From assembly GCA_965226235.1 (NCBI GenBank), contig OZ245335.1:496001-560000 (forward strand): DNA of 64,000 bases. Reading direction: 5' to 3'. The translations under genes and the position numbers were made by a program. The first letter of the stretch is position 1. Each line of letters opens with the position of its first letter. This DNA comes from CAYFZO01 sp965226235 (GTDB lineage: Bacteria > Pseudomonadota > Gammaproteobacteria > Poriferisulfidales > Oxydemutatoraceae). The notes under the pieces were generated by a model. That model did no database searches. It was given only the letters and a program-made list of their open reading frames with translations, and was not told the DNA's origin. Positions 46,001 to 54,375 of this stretch are shown piece after piece.

Positions 46001-46130
46001 TGGAATGCACCGGGAAGCGTCCGGTGGAGCAACGGCCTGTTGGTGATCGCCCTGGGTGTTATGGGGGGCCGGAATACGACCGGGAAGCGTCCGGTTGGCT
46101 AACGACCTCTTCGGTGATCACCTGGGTCGT
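46001..46130. repeat. 70-bp-offset duplication of the sctC 3' end
   Basis: About 60 bases at 46001-46060 match 46070-46130 with a constant offset of 70 bases: GGAATGCACCGGGAAGCGTC versus GGAATACGACCGGGAAGCGT, and GGTGATC(G/A)CCTGGGT. The right copy is the coding end of sctC; the left copy lies just past the stop with several substitutions. It fills much of the 201-base spacer between sctC and the SopB-like gene. Confidence 0.75.
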
Positions 46131-47753
46131 TTCGTTATCTTCACCTTCAAAACCGGTTGTGATTTTGAAGTTGATCGAAGTGTCGATAATTCTCGGGGTA
46201 ATCACAAAATAGCGTGCGACTGCAATATCGCTCTGGTTCGTCCTTTTGAAGAAAAAACCTACTACCGGAACATAACCTAACAAGGGAATGCGCTCTTCGC
46301 GAAAGATGCGTTCACGAATGTTATAACCGCCAATCAGCAAGCTCTGCCCCTCCTGGATCATTGCCTGCGTTTGAATCACACTTTGAGCAACCGTAGGCAA
46401 GCCATCTACCACTTCTGCTGTCCCGAGCCTTCGACCATCTTCGACATGGACCGTCAATTGAATCTTACGCCCATCGGTCTCATAAACTACATGCGGACGA
46501 ACTTTCAGCAACGAACCATAAGACACTGGGACCAGATCGACCGCCGCACCTTGAGAACCATCATCAGGCGATCCCAAACGCACGTAAAAAGTATGGTTGT
46601 TCTTAAACAGCGCCTCATGGTTGTCCAGCGTTAACACGGAAGGACGCGACACGATCCGACTTTTCCCTTCGGTCTCCAACGCGGATATATCCAGGATAAA
46701 GCCGCTCAATTCAGAGGGGGTCAACATCGTGTTGAAAACAATGGAGAGTCCCTCATCGGCATTGCGCACCCAACTGACCCCCAGTTCCTTCATTGCGGAC
46801 ACATCGATGTCAACGATCGAAACTTCAATTTCAATCTGGTCCAACGGCTTGTCCAGCTCCCGAATAAGCTGCTCGTAAATCGGTATGCGGCTCTCCAGAT
46901 CGCGGACAATAATGACATTGAGCCTGGGATCACCAATCACATAGGCCTCGTTTCCTCGCATACCGGCAAGCTGGCTCGGGTCCGCCACGGCCGTCTCTGG
47001 TAGAGCCGGCGCATCCTGCTCTACCAGACCGGTGCCAAGCAACTTACCTGCCCGAGGATCGACATTGCTACCGACAACGCTGGAAATATGTGGAACATTC
47101 ATGATGTTTCCAAGCATCTCGGCGAGAGTGACAACCGGTGCCTTGCCATTGCCAAGATCGCCTCCGGCTTTGCTGACGTAGGAGTACTCGATGTGAAACA
47201 CCCGGACGGTATAATCTTCGGTAGTGGCAACCAACTGCTCGACAGCCTGGCCACGCAACCGCTCAACGGCCTCCCCCACCAAAGCGACAAACCGAGGCGG
47301 GCCCGATACCTGCAGAACATCCTGGGTGGGAATCAGTTTCCAACTCAATGGCGTCCCATGAATATCCGCTTCTTCCATGTAATCCTGAAACTTTCCGGCC
47401 AGCACATACGGCAGGTCGATCACCTTTTGTTCTATCTCGTTTGCGTTGTATACATACAGGGTCGTCCCGTCATAGATCCAGGACAGGTCATAGGTTTTGG
47501 TGGTTTCCGCAAGGAAATCCCCAGCTTGAACCGCTGGAGCATTGCCGCTGATTACGGCGTCGATCCCGGGACTGATAATCGCCGGGACAGATACGCTTGC
47601 GGCAAAATCATACAGCAGGCCACGCAGGGATTCACCCTGGGCAAAATAGCCGTATTTCTCGTCCAACCATGCAGGCGCCGCGCCGGTGACATTCAGCATG
47701 CAAAGCACCAGCAACCCTGTAATCAGTCTGATTGTCCTGTCCTTGGAAATCAT
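46059..47753 (-). CDS. sctC: T3SS outer-membrane secretin SctC
   Basis: Forms the outer-membrane ring of the injectisome (YscC/EscC/InvG family). A Met at 47753 begins a signal peptide (RLITGLLVLCMLNVTGAAPAW). N0 and N1 domains (about residues 30-180) precede the secretin core, with EAYVIGDPRLNVIIVRDLE and the C-terminal GYNIRERIFREERIPLLGYVPVVGFFFKRT. A Met at 47777 is an alternative start. The 564-aa length fits the family. It stands between two effector-like genes on the minus strand; its last 60 bases are duplicated beyond the stop. Confidence 0.9.
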   Translation of the reverse strand: MISKDRTIRLITGLLVLCMLNVTGAAPAWLDEKYGYFAQGESLRGLLYDFAASVSVPAIISPGIDAVISGNAPAVQAGDFLAETTKTYDLSWIYDGTTLYVYNANEIEQKVIDLPYVLAGKFQDYMEEADIHGTPLSWKLIPTQDVLQVSGPPRFVALVGEAVERLRGQAVEQLVATTEDYTVRVFHIEYSYVSKAGGDLGNGKAPVVTLAEMLGNIMNVPHISSVVGSNVDPRAGKLLGTGLVEQDAPALPETAVADPSQLAGMRGNEAYVIGDPRLNVIIVRDLESRIPIYEQLIRELDKPLDQIEIEVSIVDIDVSAMKELGVSWVRNADEGLSIVFNTMLTPSELSGFILDISALETEGKSRIVSRPSVLTLDNHEALFKNNHTFYVRLGSPDDGSQGAAVDLVPVSYGSLLKVRPHVVYETDGRKIQLTVHVEDGRRLGTAEVVDGLPTVAQSVIQTQAMIQEGQSLLIGGYNIRERIFREERIPLLGYVPVVGFFFKRTNQSDIAVARYFVITPRIIDTSINFKITTGFEGEDNETTQVITEEVVSQPDASRSYSGPP

Positions 47754-47949
47754 CGCCAAAATCCCTATGTCTGGCACTGTTGTGGTGAAGGGTGTCTTCA
47801 GGCAACAAGCCGTACAAAGGCAAAAGCACCAAAGATGTGGCGCCTATCCCCGCGACAACCCTTCTATCCTCATTGCCGATACTAGCACAAGCAACAGCAG
47901 AAATACTGCAATAAATCAGGTTTAGCAGATCGTCCGCTGTTTTCACTCT

Positions 47950-50193
47950 CTATTGAGATTCTGAAACAGGGCTTTCCGGGTAGAAGGCATAATTCATGTT
48001 TGCCTGGTTGAGGGTCGGTTCGAAATTCTCCTTGTCCAGGGAAATATCCATGAACATGCCAAAACGGCTGGTATCCGACTTTAACTGGGCATTGGTGGAC
48101 TCCCCGGTATTAATATCCAGACCATCCAGCCGCTGTACCGGCTCCGAAAATTTCATGCGAACAGTTACTTCCCCTTTCTCGTTTTTGTCGATGTCGTACT
48201 CAGGCCTGGAATTGTGTGTACTCGCTCCATCTTTACCGGGCACGCTCTGAAATGGCGCCATGTGCTCGTTGCCCGGAGCCAGAATGACCATCAGGGATCC
48301 GAACGACGCCTGATAAGCAACTTTCGAAATACCCAGCAACATCGCTTCATTCAGGTTGCCTGATTCATCGGTACAAAATTCGCGCAGTCGATTGATTATT
48401 TCCTGGGAATCGGTACCTAAATCCTCGCCCTGCAAGCGATACACGGCGCGACCAAGATCGGCGGCAAACTCCTTGGTAACTCCATTGGCGATTTTTTTGC
48501 TCGCTTGTTGACCCTGATTCAGGATGTTCTTTTGCACATTTTCCAAAGTCTGGTTGGAGAGGCGAGAATCACTGCTCTCTTTTCCGAGTCGACTCGGAGC
48601 CGGTATTTTGATGCCGAGGTTGCGCAGCATTGTGATTGCGTTATCAGGAAGCGTTTCCAGCGAAGGCAGGCCAACCAACGACTCCGGAGCACTTTTTTTG
48701 TTCTGGAAGACCTGGGCTTTGTCCTGGAAGACCTGGGCGAGGTTATTTAATATAAAGTCATAGTTGCCGGCAGTATCAATGGAGGATTGGTATATTCCAC
48801 TCTTTTCCTTACTCTGGCAGGCATCGCTCTGCGCAAACGTATAACGAAAATAATGCGCCCCCTGGGTAAAACACCCTAGAGGCGACTCTTTTTGTCCCAG
48901 TTGATCAACAACGCCATTGAGTTGCGTAGCATCGTGGCCCGCCAAAAGAGCCTGCCAAAAGGAGCGCATGACGGCATCTTTTGTGTCAAACGACAAATTG
49001 CCCTCTCGCATCACTTCCATCACCGCATCGTGCATTTCAGCCAGCGCTTTCTCCAGCTCTTCCGGAGGTGGCGCGGGGCTCTTACCCAGTGTGAAAAAGC
49101 TCTGAGAAACCCGAGGATAGACTTTGCAAAACGCTGGCACCATGCTCGCTGGCATGTTGCCATGCAGTACCTCCCGCACGATACGCTCTTTTGCTCCTGC
49201 ATCATTGACGGGCAGTAGATCTTGAGCCGCTTGAGCCGCCGCAAAACGCTCGCTGGTAAACTTCTCTACGATCTTTTCCGCCATCGTGCTCAGATCTGCG
49301 GACGACAGACTGATCGAAGGTGCATTGGTCACGTTGGCATCGCTATGGGTGCGGAAACGACCCAATTTCAGGTAAATCGGATCCGTCACTTCCTTAGTGA
49401 ACCCCTGGTTGATCTCTTGCGCTATATTGCGCGGACCGGATAAATCGATGGAGAGCCCGGTCGCGGGGTCCGGGTTTCTTTTCAACCATTGCTGTTGTCC
49501 CAACGAACCTTCCTTGACAAGATCCATTCTTTCGAGCAAAAGCGCACGATAGATCAGACCTATCTGGCTCAGAGCCCATGATTCGGCAATTTTCCCGGCT
49601 TTCTCGGAGGTGACAAAACGTTTCCCCCCTTTACCGACGCCTTCAATCTTTTCCTCGAACTTTTGGCTGAATTCTTTCATATCAAGCTTCGCCTTGACCG
49701 CTTCCGCGTCCTCGGTATGCCCCAGCACACGTGTTACCGTCTGGTCGAATTTCAACCGCAAAGGGGTCTCTCCAGCGCCCTGAAACAAAGGCTGCTGATA
49801 GCTTGACGCCACTCTCAGGTTGGCTTTCACAAACCCCTGTTTGATCTCTTCAGCAAGATTCAACGCCTGCATGATTTTTCTTGTGTGCAACGGCTTGCCT
49901 CCTTCCAGTTTGGCCGTCAACATGGTTTCATCGATAACCTGGTTGGCGATCTGGTCGCCATAAGATGTTTTCAACGCATCAATGAACAGCCGCGACACTT
50001 CGCGATTGTTGGACGCTTTCATGCTTCTGATCCAACGGACGATGACATTACCGGAAACCAGCAAACCTTTCTTGTCCGAGGTCAGACTCAAGGCAATATT
50101 ACGATTGCCTACACTGGTCGCTAAGCGGTGGAATCCGGCAGTGTCAACCATGTTGTCTAGCTTCGATGATAAACGAAACGAACTGCGAGACAC
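47950..50193 (-). CDS. Large candidate T3SS effector, unrecognised
   Basis: Not recognised. A 747-aa soluble protein without signal peptide or membrane segments. The first 600 residues look helical; the last 130 have a beta-rich appearance (YDIDKNEKGEVTVRMKF, FGMFMDISLDKENF). A 7-residue tandem repeat (AQVFQDK, AQVFQNK) is coded at 48702-48743. The N-terminus has GNVIVRWIRSMKASN, loosely like GNRISRAIRWMHSK in the 493-aa protein. The start is GTG at 50193 without a good Shine-Dalgarno, or ATG at 50151. Position between the chaperone block and sctC suggests a secreted substrate; this is inference. Confidence 0.6.
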   Translation of the reverse strand: MSRSSFRLSSKLDNMVDTAGFHRLATSVGNRNIALSLTSDKKGLLVSGNVIVRWIRSMKASNNREVSRLFIDALKTSYGDQIANQVIDETMLTAKLEGGKPLHTRKIMQALNLAEEIKQGFVKANLRVASSYQQPLFQGAGETPLRLKFDQTVTRVLGHTEDAEAVKAKLDMKEFSQKFEEKIEGVGKGGKRFVTSEKAGKIAESWALSQIGLIYRALLLERMDLVKEGSLGQQQWLKRNPDPATGLSIDLSGPRNIAQEINQGFTKEVTDPIYLKLGRFRTHSDANVTNAPSISLSSADLSTMAEKIVEKFTSERFAAAQAAQDLLPVNDAGAKERIVREVLHGNMPASMVPAFCKVYPRVSQSFFTLGKSPAPPPEELEKALAEMHDAVMEVMREGNLSFDTKDAVMRSFWQALLAGHDATQLNGVVDQLGQKESPLGCFTQGAHYFRYTFAQSDACQSKEKSGIYQSSIDTAGNYDFILNNLAQVFQDKAQVFQNKKSAPESLVGLPSLETLPDNAITMLRNLGIKIPAPSRLGKESSDSRLSNQTLENVQKNILNQGQQASKKIANGVTKEFAADLGRAVYRLQGEDLGTDSQEIINRLREFCTDESGNLNEAMLLGISKVAYQASFGSLMVILAPGNEHMAPFQSVPGKDGASTHNSRPEYDIDKNEKGEVTVRMKFSEPVQRLDGLDINTGESTNAQLKSDTSRFGMFMDISLDKENFEPTLNQANMNYAFYPESPVSESQ

Positions 50194-50324
50194 AGGTTAC
50201 ACAAAGCCTGATGCTCCTGCGTCAGAAGATGTGTCAGGCCATACCAAACCTTGCCCGGGAACCTGTATCCAAAGTGGAAAAAGAGGCCGTGTGACATGCA
50301 ACGGACAGGTAACCCAAAACACGG

Positions 50325-50564
50325 TTAGTTGTGATAGTAAAGCCAGAGGCGCTCCAATATAACGCTAGCCGACTGTAGCCCCTGCTTGGTCGTATTGAGC
50401 CGAGCGTATTCATCAGGCACCACCCCTTTTTTGAGGTGGCTTTCGATGTCGGAAATCTGGCGGGAAAATTGATCCTGCAACTCTTTTCTGAATTCTCCGC
50501 CTGTGTCTTGTTTCAATCTATCTTCAAGATCCATGGTCAGACGGTTTTCGGACGTAATTGGCAT
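50325..50564 (-). CDS. YscE/SsaE-like T3SS needle co-chaperone
   Basis: Small 79-aa helical protein. The pattern LEDRLKQDTGGEFRKELQDQF...HLKKGVVPDEYARLNTTKQGLQSASVILERLW resembles the YscE/EscE/SsaE family, which together with YscG-type TPR proteins keeps the needle subunit unpolymerised in the cytoplasm. In SPI-2, ssaE lies beside ssaC and ssaD and before sseA, and here the gene is likewise between the translocator block and sctC. The needle gene itself is not in the window. Confidence 0.6.
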   Translation of the reverse strand: MPITSENRLTMDLEDRLKQDTGGEFRKELQDQFSRQISDIESHLKKGVVPDEYARLNTTKQGLQSASVILERLWLYYHN

Positions 50565-50577
50565 ATGCGCGTACCTC

Positions 50578-51045
50578 TTATACTTTCATTGCGTGTGCTT
50601 CAAAGGGCTCATCCTTGCCCTCCAAGGTATCCTGTTCAGAGAACGTAGCCAGAGTCGGTATTTTCTGCTTCCAGTATTCCGCGAGGTTGACGAACCTTTC
50701 AACCACGGATTCAAAGGCTGACAACCGCATCGTCTCCAAGCCGTATTCGCGAATTAGAAGAACCTTTTTACTGGCATATTCCACGCCCAGGGTTGCACCC
50801 TGCGTATATTTGAAAGTGTAATTGGCGTCAAGCAACCTGGCATAAAATTCTTCGCGGTTTTCAAGCGGCGCGTCACTCAGGTAGGAATAGATATAGACCG
50901 AGTCTTCATCCTGGCCCAACTCAAAGCTTACCGCAATGTCGTCAAACATGAGATTGCAACGGTTTTCTTCATCCAACTGCAAATCAGGGATGCCGATCTC
51001 ACCACCAAACTCTCTGAACAAACCTTGCATCGCCTCCGCGGTCAT
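50578..51045 (-). CDS. CesT/SicP-type class I T3SS chaperone
   Basis: Small acidic cytoplasmic chaperone for effectors. An ATG at 51045 preceded by AGAGGAGC gives a 155-aa protein starting MTAEAMQGLFREFGGEIG, with the class I chaperone pattern LxLDEENxCNLMFDDIAVSFELG...YLSDAPLENREEFYARLLDANYTF in pieces and the following beta strand GATLGVEYASKKVLL. An upstream Met at 51102 would overlap the preceding gene. It lies next to the 747-aa effector candidate and within 5 kb of the SopB-like gene; its client is likely one of these. Confidence 0.8.
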   Translation of the reverse strand: MTAEAMQGLFREFGGEIGIPDLQLDEENRCNLMFDDIAVSFELGQDEDSVYIYSYLSDAPLENREEFYARLLDANYTFKYTQGATLGVEYASKKVLLIREYGLETMRLSAFESVVERFVNLAEYWKQKIPTLATFSEQDTLEGKDEPFEAHAMKV

Positions 51046-51073
51046 CTGTCTTGCTCCTCTCTTCTCGCAAACC

Positions 51074-51574
51074 TCAAGGTGAAGAAGTGTCTTGTTGGCC
51101 AATCATCTCCGACATGGTTGCAACCTTTCTCAGCAACTCATCATGGTCTCCTTCATCAGCGATAGCTTCGCAAATCGTCTCAATGGCAATAATCGCCTTT
51201 CGCGCGTTCTCCCAATCCCCAAGTGCCATATAGCACTCACACGCATGAAACGCCGGCATCGGATTCGTTGCGTCAGCCAATGCCGCGCATGAATAGGCGG
51301 TTATCGCCTGACTGTATTTTCCCATCAACTGATGGCATCCCCCCAGCCCCAGGGAAAATCTGCTGTCGGTATGTTCGTGAAGTGCCAGGAAAAAGAACAG
51401 TGTCTCGGCCTTATCGTATTGGTGTTGCTGGTAAAAGTTGTACGCAACGTTGTAAACCGCTTCGATCTCATCGTCACTAAAACCCTTGACAACACTCAGT
51501 GGAATGCCATCGACCAGACAGGCTACTGCCAATTCTTCAATTTTTTGCCGCTGTTGATCAGATATTGCTTCCAT
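51074..51574 (-). CDS. SycD/LcrH-type class II translocator chaperone (first copy)
   Basis: TPR chaperone of translocator proteins. The 166-aa protein has tandem tetratricopeptide helices (AVYNVAYNFYQQHQYDKAETLFFFLALHEH, GLGGCHQLMGKYSQAITAYSCAALADATNP, ACECYMALGDWENARKAI in pieces) typical of SycD/SicA/SscB. It follows the SctE gene. SPI-2 has two such chaperones, sscA and sscB, flanking sseC-E; the present locus also has two, flanking the SseC-like gene. Confidence 0.85.
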   Translation of the reverse strand: MEAISDQQRQKIEELAVACLVDGIPLSVVKGFSDDEIEAVYNVAYNFYQQHQYDKAETLFFFLALHEHTDSRFSLGLGGCHQLMGKYSQAITAYSCAALADATNPMPAFHACECYMALGDWENARKAIIAIETICEAIADEGDHDELLRKVATMSEMIGQQDTSSP

Positions 51575-51607
51575 AGTTTCTCAGAAACGCCTCACCGATA
51601 TAACCAG

Positions 51608-52885
51608 TTAGACAGACGTGCGAATTTTTGTCGCGGTTTCGTCAGCAGAAGACAAAGTGTCAAGCACCATGGCAGTGGCGTTTTGCAACTGCTCGATTAA
51701 CCGTCTGATTCTGCGCATGTCATCTTCATCCATCGCGGCCAGCTTTGCCAACTCCGCTTTATCGCGCATCGCGTAAGAACGCGCCATCGTAGCGTCGTAC
51801 TCCTTTCTTGCCGTATCGATGCCGATGCTGCCGCCAGCTACCATCGTGGCACCTGAAACCATCTGGGTAGCGGCGCGTAGCCTGGTCGCATTTTTCATGA
51901 ACTGTGTGGACCTGGATCCAGCTTTGCCGGCCTGCTGTGCACCTTCGGCACCCTGCTTGGTAGCCGTACCAGCCGTCTCTTCCGCAGCCTGGGTAGCACC
52001 CTCGACCGAAGTTTCGGTTACAACCTCACTGGCCTCGGTTGTGCCTTCCGCAAGCGTCGTCGTCATCTCAATCGACTCCGCAGCTCCTTCAGCGGCAGCC
52101 GCCGCTCCTTCACTCGCGCTGGCAGCACCTTCGGCGGCGACAGCAGCGCCTTCAGCCGCGGCGGCGGCTCCTTCAGCGGCAATTTCCCCGGTATCCGCCA
52201 GCAGGCTGGTCACGCCGCTGACGATCGAGGAGACAGCCGAAGCACCGCCGGTTGCTACCGTCGCCCCTATGTTCAGAACAAGCAGGGCAACCGTCATGGA
52301 AATCGAAAAAATCATCTTTTGCTTGTCGTCCATGCCCATCGCACTCGTCATTTTGTCCATGCCGCCGGTTTCCTGCGCTATCAGCAGGCCCATGGATAGA
52401 GCAGCCAAGGCAAACAGTGGTGCCGCGGCCACCCCACCGGAAACCACCGCGACAACCGCCGCAACCACAAAGGCCAGCGCAACGCCGACCCACGCGAAGA
52501 CCTTGGCACAGATGCCTCCCGCCTTGTTCGGCTTGGAATGGGCGATCTTTTTCAGTTTGCCCAAAAGGTCGTCATTTTTGCTTTTTTTGTCGTCAGCGCG
52601 CATCTTGATGCTCTTCTCGGCATCCTCAATGTGCCCCTCCTTCGCCTTTTTTTGCAAGGCGTACAGCATCGTCATCAAATCTGCGGGATTCATTCGTTGC
52701 GGTGATGCCAGCGTCGGTCCACCCGGGCTGTCCAAACCAACCGAGGTTGGAGTAGCGGTGGTTGGGGCATCCAACGGTGGCGGGGCAGAGGTTGCTCCCG
52801 TGGCTACATTACCGGACGCTTCGGTTCCGGATGGAGCTGCCGGAGAAGAAGCTGGACGTCCTACACCTAGATCATGATCCGCCAT
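51608..52885 (-). CDS. sctE: T3SS translocator SctE (SseC/EspD/YopB-like)
   Basis: Pore-forming translocator inserted into host membrane. An ATG at 52885 with GGAGG 8 bases upstream gives 425 aa. A Pro/Ser/Thr-rich N-terminus is followed by hydrophobic stretches at about residues 126-170 and 191-230 and a C-terminal helical region (DEDDMRRIRRLIEQLQNATAMV). Residues 238-270 are five near-identical heptads of the form EGAAAAA, an unusual low-complexity insert right after the second hydrophobic stretch. A Met at 53023 would run into the upstream chaperone. The gene overlaps that chaperone by 14 bases. Confidence 0.85.
   Translation of the reverse strand: MADHDLGVGRPASSPAAPSGTEASGNVATGATSAPPPLDAPTTATPTSVGLDSPGGPTLASPQRMNPADLMTMLYALQKKAKEGHIEDAEKSIKMRADDKKSKNDDLLGKLKKIAHSKPNKAGGICAKVFAWVGVALAFVVAAVVAVVSGGVAAAPLFALAALSMGLLIAQETGGMDKMTSAMGMDDKQKMIFSISMTVALLVLNIGATVATGGASAVSSIVSGVTSLLADTGEIAAEGAAAAAEGAAVAAEGAASASEGAAAAAEGAAESIEMTTTLAEGTTEASEVVTETSVEGATQAAEETAGTATKQGAEGAQQAGKAGSRSTQFMKNATRLRAATQMVSGATMVAGGSIGIDTARKEYDATMARSYAMRDKAELAKLAAMDEDDMRRIRRLIEQLQNATAMVLDTLSSADETATKIRTSV
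52076..52174 (-). repeat. 21-bp tandem repeats in sctE
   Basis: About five 21-bp units encode the heptads EGAAAAA, EGAAVAA, EGAASAS, EGAAAAA, EGAAESI (residues 238-270 of SctE). The DNA is GC-rich with GCG/GCC/GCT alternation. It should form a continuous alanine-rich helix. Confidence 0.8.
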
Positions 52886-53369
52886 CTGCGTTTTCCTCCA
52901 CTGTAGTATTATGAGAAGCGATCCGGATTCGCAGGGATTTCGCTTCATCCTGCACCTCGGTTCCGGCATCTGGCGATGCCAGGATCGCATGGATGTATTC
53001 CATTGCCATGTCTTTTTGCGCAAGCATAATCAGGCAACGGGCGAGATTGAGGTACAACTCCCAATCATCGCTATCCAGATACAGGGTCGCGTAACTGAGC
53101 GCGGTGGACGCACCTATGTAATCCTTGAGCATCTGGCGGCAATAGCCTAGACCCATCCAGTGTTTTAGATTCTCATGGTCATACAGGCATAGCAGACTGA
53201 ACCCTTTCAGGGCTTCTGCATACTTGCCGCCAACATAGAGTTCATGAGCGACGCCGTAGATGCTGTCAATGGCTTCGTCAGAAATGCCTCGCGCGTCTTT
53301 CAGGCTTTGCCGACCCTGCAAAAGACCGGCACCCTCGGCAAAAGCCGCAACCGCATTTCCCGCATCCAC
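52872..53369 (-). CDS. SycD/SscA-type class II translocator chaperone (second copy)
   Basis: 165-aa TPR chaperone: ISDEAIDSIYGVAHELYVGG, YAEALKGFSLLCLYDHENLK, WMGLGYCRQMLKDYIGASTA and LNLARCLIMLAQKDMAMEYI form three helical hairpins. In SPI-2 the order is sseB-sscA-sseC; here the gene lies between the SseB-like gene and the SseC-like gene and overlaps the latter, so it most likely binds SctE. It is only distantly similar to the other SycD protein at 51074. Confidence 0.85.
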   Translation of the reverse strand: MDAGNAVAAFAEGAGLLQGRQSLKDARGISDEAIDSIYGVAHELYVGGKYAEALKGFSLLCLYDHENLKHWMGLGYCRQMLKDYIGASTALSYATLYLDSDDWELYLNLARCLIMLAQKDMAMEYIHAILASPDAGTEVQDEAKSLRIRIASHNTTVEENADGGS

Positions 53370-53405
53370 CTTGCTATCTCCTATCAGCTCGACAAAAAAT
53401 ATCTT

Positions 53406-53942
53406 TCAGCGAGAAAAATTGGCGATAATGCCGCTAACGACTTCCTTGTTCTTGGTCATCAAGCTGTCGGCGGCCTGCGTCGCTTCCTGCGACTTGTTGA
53501 TGACGCTCTTGAGCTTGATCATGAAAAGATCGTTATCGCTGGACAATTTGTCGACGTGATCCTGCATATACTGTATGTTGACATCCCACTCCTTCTTGTT
53601 GTGGTAATCGTCGCCACCGGTTTTATCCCAGGAGATATTGTTCTTGTCGCAAAACTCTTTCATGTCGGCCGGCATCTTTGTGGTGCTATCTTCATGGTCG
53701 GCCTCCTGTTTCAGCTCTCTCATTCTGGACAGCATGTCGCGCGCTTCCTGAATTTCATGGAGTTTCTCCTGCGCGGTTTGGGCACGATCGGTCGCCAGGT
53801 CGGTCATCGTCTGGGCACGCTGAATAAACAACAGCGCCATTGCGTCATCCAACGACATTTCTATTCCGCCAAACATGATTCCGCTGGAGCCACCAGCGGT
53901 AATGGTTGGCGTCGAAGATGCATCTGTTACATTAGTAGTCAT
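53406..53942 (-). CDS. EspA/SseB/EseB-type translocon filament protein
   Basis: 178-aa secreted protein expected to form the extracellular filament or tip on the needle. It has no signal peptide, an N-terminal Thr/Ser/Gly-rich part, a helix DAMALLFIQRAQTMTDLATDR typical of EspA family members, and a C-terminal coiled coil (NDLFMIKLKSVINKSQEATQAADSLM in pieces) that in EspA mediates polymerisation. Place and size match sseB in the SPI-2 order sseA-sseB-sscA-sseC. A GGAG stands about 8 bases before the ATG. Confidence 0.75.
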   Translation of the reverse strand: MTTNVTDASSTPTITAGGSSGIMFGGIEMSLDDAMALLFIQRAQTMTDLATDRAQTAQEKLHEIQEARDMLSRMRELKQEADHEDSTTKMPADMKEFCDKNNISWDKTGGDDYHNKKEWDVNIQYMQDHVDKLSSDNDLFMIKLKSVINKSQEATQAADSLMTKNKEVVSGIIANFSR

Positions 53943-53999
53943 ATAAAATCTCCTTTCGGATTGAACCCACTACGGTGAAGAAATAAAAGCACCCCAAAA

Positions 54000-54302
54000 T
54001 CAGATTTTGGTCATGCCACTTCGAGGGGAAGCAGTTGTACTTGGTTTGTCGGTTGTCAGCCGGAGTCTATTTTCCTCTTCGGCCAGTTCCTGATGAACCT
54101 TTTCCACTTCTGCATTTGCCTTTTCGCGCAGGTCCGGAGGGCATTCTCCGCTTTGAAACAGCTTATGCGTGGTGTCGCTCCCATCGCAACCTAAACTCTG
54201 CAGAACGCCACGGAGACCCCCGGAGACCTCATTTGCCTGATCAATGAGCGCCTTTGTTTCTGTCACCATTTCGTCCAGGCGGGCTTCTTCGCTATTAGCC
54301 AT
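54000..54302 (-). CDS. SseA-like small chaperone candidate
   Basis: 100-aa acidic helical protein with a predicted coiled coil (EVEKVHQELAEEENRLRL) and a short basic Ser/Thr tail (PSTTASPRSGMTKI). There is no firm family match by eye, but its position directly before the SseB-like gene, its size and its coil plus basic tail match SPI-2 SseA, the chaperone of SseB and SseD. The ATG at 54302 has GGAGGT about 8 bases upstream. A dead IS lies only 69 bases upstream of this start. Confidence 0.5.
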   Translation of the reverse strand: MANSEEARLDEMVTETKALIDQANEVSGGLRGVLQSLGCDGSDTTHKLFQSGECPPDLREKANAEVEKVHQELAEEENRLRLTTDKPSTTASPRSGMTKI

Positions 54303-54375
54303 AATTCACTACCTCCACACCTCCACTGGTTGCCCTATCGGCATAATAACACTACTACATCCTAAAGCAATAGAG

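Noticed and set aside
51819..52877. A 352-codon Ala/Pro/Ser-rich open frame on the plus strand
   Set aside because: It is antisense to sctE; its composition is the mirror of the Ala-rich translocator and no start signal is seen.
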